From contig CAYQQM010000007.1 of the NCBI GenBank assembly GCA_964419605.1, positions 23,454 to 87,453 on the forward strand: a stretch of 64,000 bases of DNA, given 5' to 3'. The position numbers and the translations under genes were made by a program. The notes under the pieces are model-generated. The model saw only the letters and a list, made by a program, of their open reading frames with translations, did no database searches and was not told the origin of the DNA. Origin of the DNA: JABFXX01 sp964419605. Its GTDB lineage: Bacteria; Myxococcota_A; Polyangia; Haliangiales; Haliangiaceae. Below, piece by piece: positions 62,930 through 64,000 of this stretch. Each line of letters opens with the position of its first letter. Position 1 is the stretch's first letter.

Positions 62930-63158
62930 GACTCGTGGATATGCAAGGACGGTACCCTGCGTGCCTTGGCTGCGACCGCTCGAATTTGCTCAACTTTGTG
63001 GTCGACCGAAGCAGAGCGATAACCAATCGCTACGGAAACGACAAAATGCCCCAGCGAGGGTGTCCTCAATTCGCGGCAAGTGAATCGAGTAGCGGGAGCG
63101 GCCGGTCGCCGTCCTGCCGAATGGATGTCTAATGGCCAGGTCCGGCCAAGCGCGGAGG
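62930..63158. other. Gap without recognisable gene
   Basis: All six frames are short or broken. With 62557-62662 it forms a degraded zone between the hypothetical gene and uma2. No repeats or regulatory sites stood out. Confidence 0.4.
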
Positions 63159-63719
63159 CTATCGTTCCCACAGGGCACCGAGCTCAAACTCGATAGCCTC
63201 GAACGGTTCGGCGCGAATCGTAGTGTTATCCCGCGATGTAAGTACCAAGCGAAAGGTTCCGCCATCGAGCCGGAACACCTCGAACGTGCGCGCTAGCGGG
63301 TCAATGTACCACGCATGTGAAACTTCCGCCTTGGCGTAGATCGGCAGCTTGTCCGTCCGATCTGTAGCGGCGGTCCCAGGTGAAAGCACTTCGCAGACCC
63401 AGTTGGGCGCGACAGAGAATGTTGGCACCTGCGGAATCTCTGGCATGCGCTCTCTCCGCCATCCGGCGACGTCCGGTACGAGCACGTCGCCGTCGAGATG
63501 TAGCTCGGGTTCGAATAAGATCACCCAACCACCGGGCCCCCCCTTTCCGCGATCGAACGGACCACCGATCTCGATGCCAACACGCGATGCGGCGCGGGCA
63601 TGCGGTGCGGCAGGACGGGGTGATGTTACTAGCGTACCGTTAATGATCTCCGCCACTAAGTGGGGCGGCACAGCATCAAGGTCCGCGTAGGTCGCGAGCT
63701 TCTTCGCCGGGTCGGCCAT
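63159..63719 (-). CDS. Uma2-family (DUF820) nuclease-like protein
   Basis: 186 residues. PD-(D/E)XK-type Uma2 fold: LVAEIINGTLVTSPRPAAPH, HARAASRVGIEIGGPFD, VLVPDVAGWRRERMP (catalytic D), WVCEVLSPGTAATDRTDKLP (E...K) and YAKAEVSHAWYIDPLARTFE. The family is very numerous in cyanobacteria and myxobacteria and often mobile; biological role unclear. ATG 63719 taken as start. No neighbour suggests a function. Confidence 0.88.
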   Translation of the reverse strand: MADPAKKLATYADLDAVPPHLVAEIINGTLVTSPRPAAPHARAASRVGIEIGGPFDRGKGGPGGWVILFEPELHLDGDVLVPDVAGWRRERMPEIPQVPTFSVAPNWVCEVLSPGTAATDRTDKLPIYAKAEVSHAWYIDPLARTFEVFRLDGGTFRLVLTSRDNTTIRAEPFEAIEFELGALWER

Positions 63720-64000
63720 CAGTCAAGCATAGCGCGCGGCGTGCCTGGAGGATTGTGCGCGCCCATACAATGTTTTATTGGCTGATCGGCGGTGACGTGC
63801 GGTAACAGCGCTAACCGTCGCCGCGTCGCTCGAGTTTGCGTCGGGGGAACCCCACGGCGACATGCCCGGCTCCGTTAGGCGCTGATTGCCTGGTTTCCTC
63901 GAGGAGTCCAAGGCATCGAGTGTCGCTCGGCTTATCTATCTAGTGCCTCGCGTGCGCCAGGAAAGCCTGATTGAGGAGGAAGCATGTAGCAGCCGAAACT
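63720..64000. other. Window end, upstream of uma2
   Basis: About 280 bp with no recognisable gene on either strand; it should contain the uma2 promoter (minus strand). A GAGGAGGAAGC tract at 63973-63983 precedes ATG-TAG, so it does not start a gene. Confidence 0.35.

Overview
The window is GC-rich chromosomal DNA that looks like a member of the Myxococcota (delta-proteobacterial type). The signs are Cys-rich VCBS/FG-GAP and lipoprotein genes, a DUF1552 protein paired with a CxxCH protein, TrmD fused to a second RNA-methyltransferase domain, and a 23-kb block of TPR genes resembling the Glt (gliding) and Nfs (spore coat) envelope machinery of Myxococcus. No rRNA, tRNA or CRISPR array was seen. 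Assignments rest on reading the sequence and translations; no searches were run.

Layout. 1-2.2 kb: the 3' part of a VCBS-repeat protein, then rlmN. 2.2-5.5 kb: an IS110-type remnant, a LysR regulator, a DODA-type dioxygenase and an atypical short-chain reductase. 5.6-9.2 kb: an arsenic operon arsR-acr3-arsC-arsM-sigma factor, with two matching palindromic operators and a sigma gene split by a frameshift at a G6 run. 9.4-14.6 kb: an AlkD-like DNA repair protein, a three-gene cluster ending in FKBP, and katG behind an OxyR-like site. 14.7-23.6 kb: heme and nitrogen-oxide genes. These are nrfHA directly behind a 165-bp inverted-repeat element, a TonB-dependent receptor, truncated hemoglobin, hemN, rlpA and a multiheme metallophosphatase-like lipoprotein. 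23.7-26.7 kb: the rpsP-khpA-rimM-trmD-rplS operon.

26.7-38.9 kb is accessory DNA: an orphan 580-aa protein with a CRP-like site, an RHH/PIN toxin-antitoxin pair, an AAA/DUF4143 ATPase behind a palindrome, a DUF1552 pair, LamG-like lipoproteins, yraN and a Cys-rich lipoprotein. 39-62.1 kb holds seven co-directional genes. They encode three secreted TPR proteins (528, 1155 and 467 aa), a small periplasmic protein, an FHA/three-TM/AgmX-PglI protein, another TPR lipoprotein and a 4007-aa TPR giant. Together they would form a scaffold from cytoplasm through inner membrane and periplasm. No motor (AglRQS type) or outer-membrane barrel lies in the window. 62.2-64 kb is a decayed zone with an intact Uma2 gene.

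The most interesting non-coding signal is a long hairpin found twice, each time 5-6 nt after a stop codon and in the same orientation relative to the gene. Its stem differs between copies by compensatory changes. Also notable are the ars operators, the frameshifted sigma gene and the inverted-repeat element that abuts the nrfH start codon.
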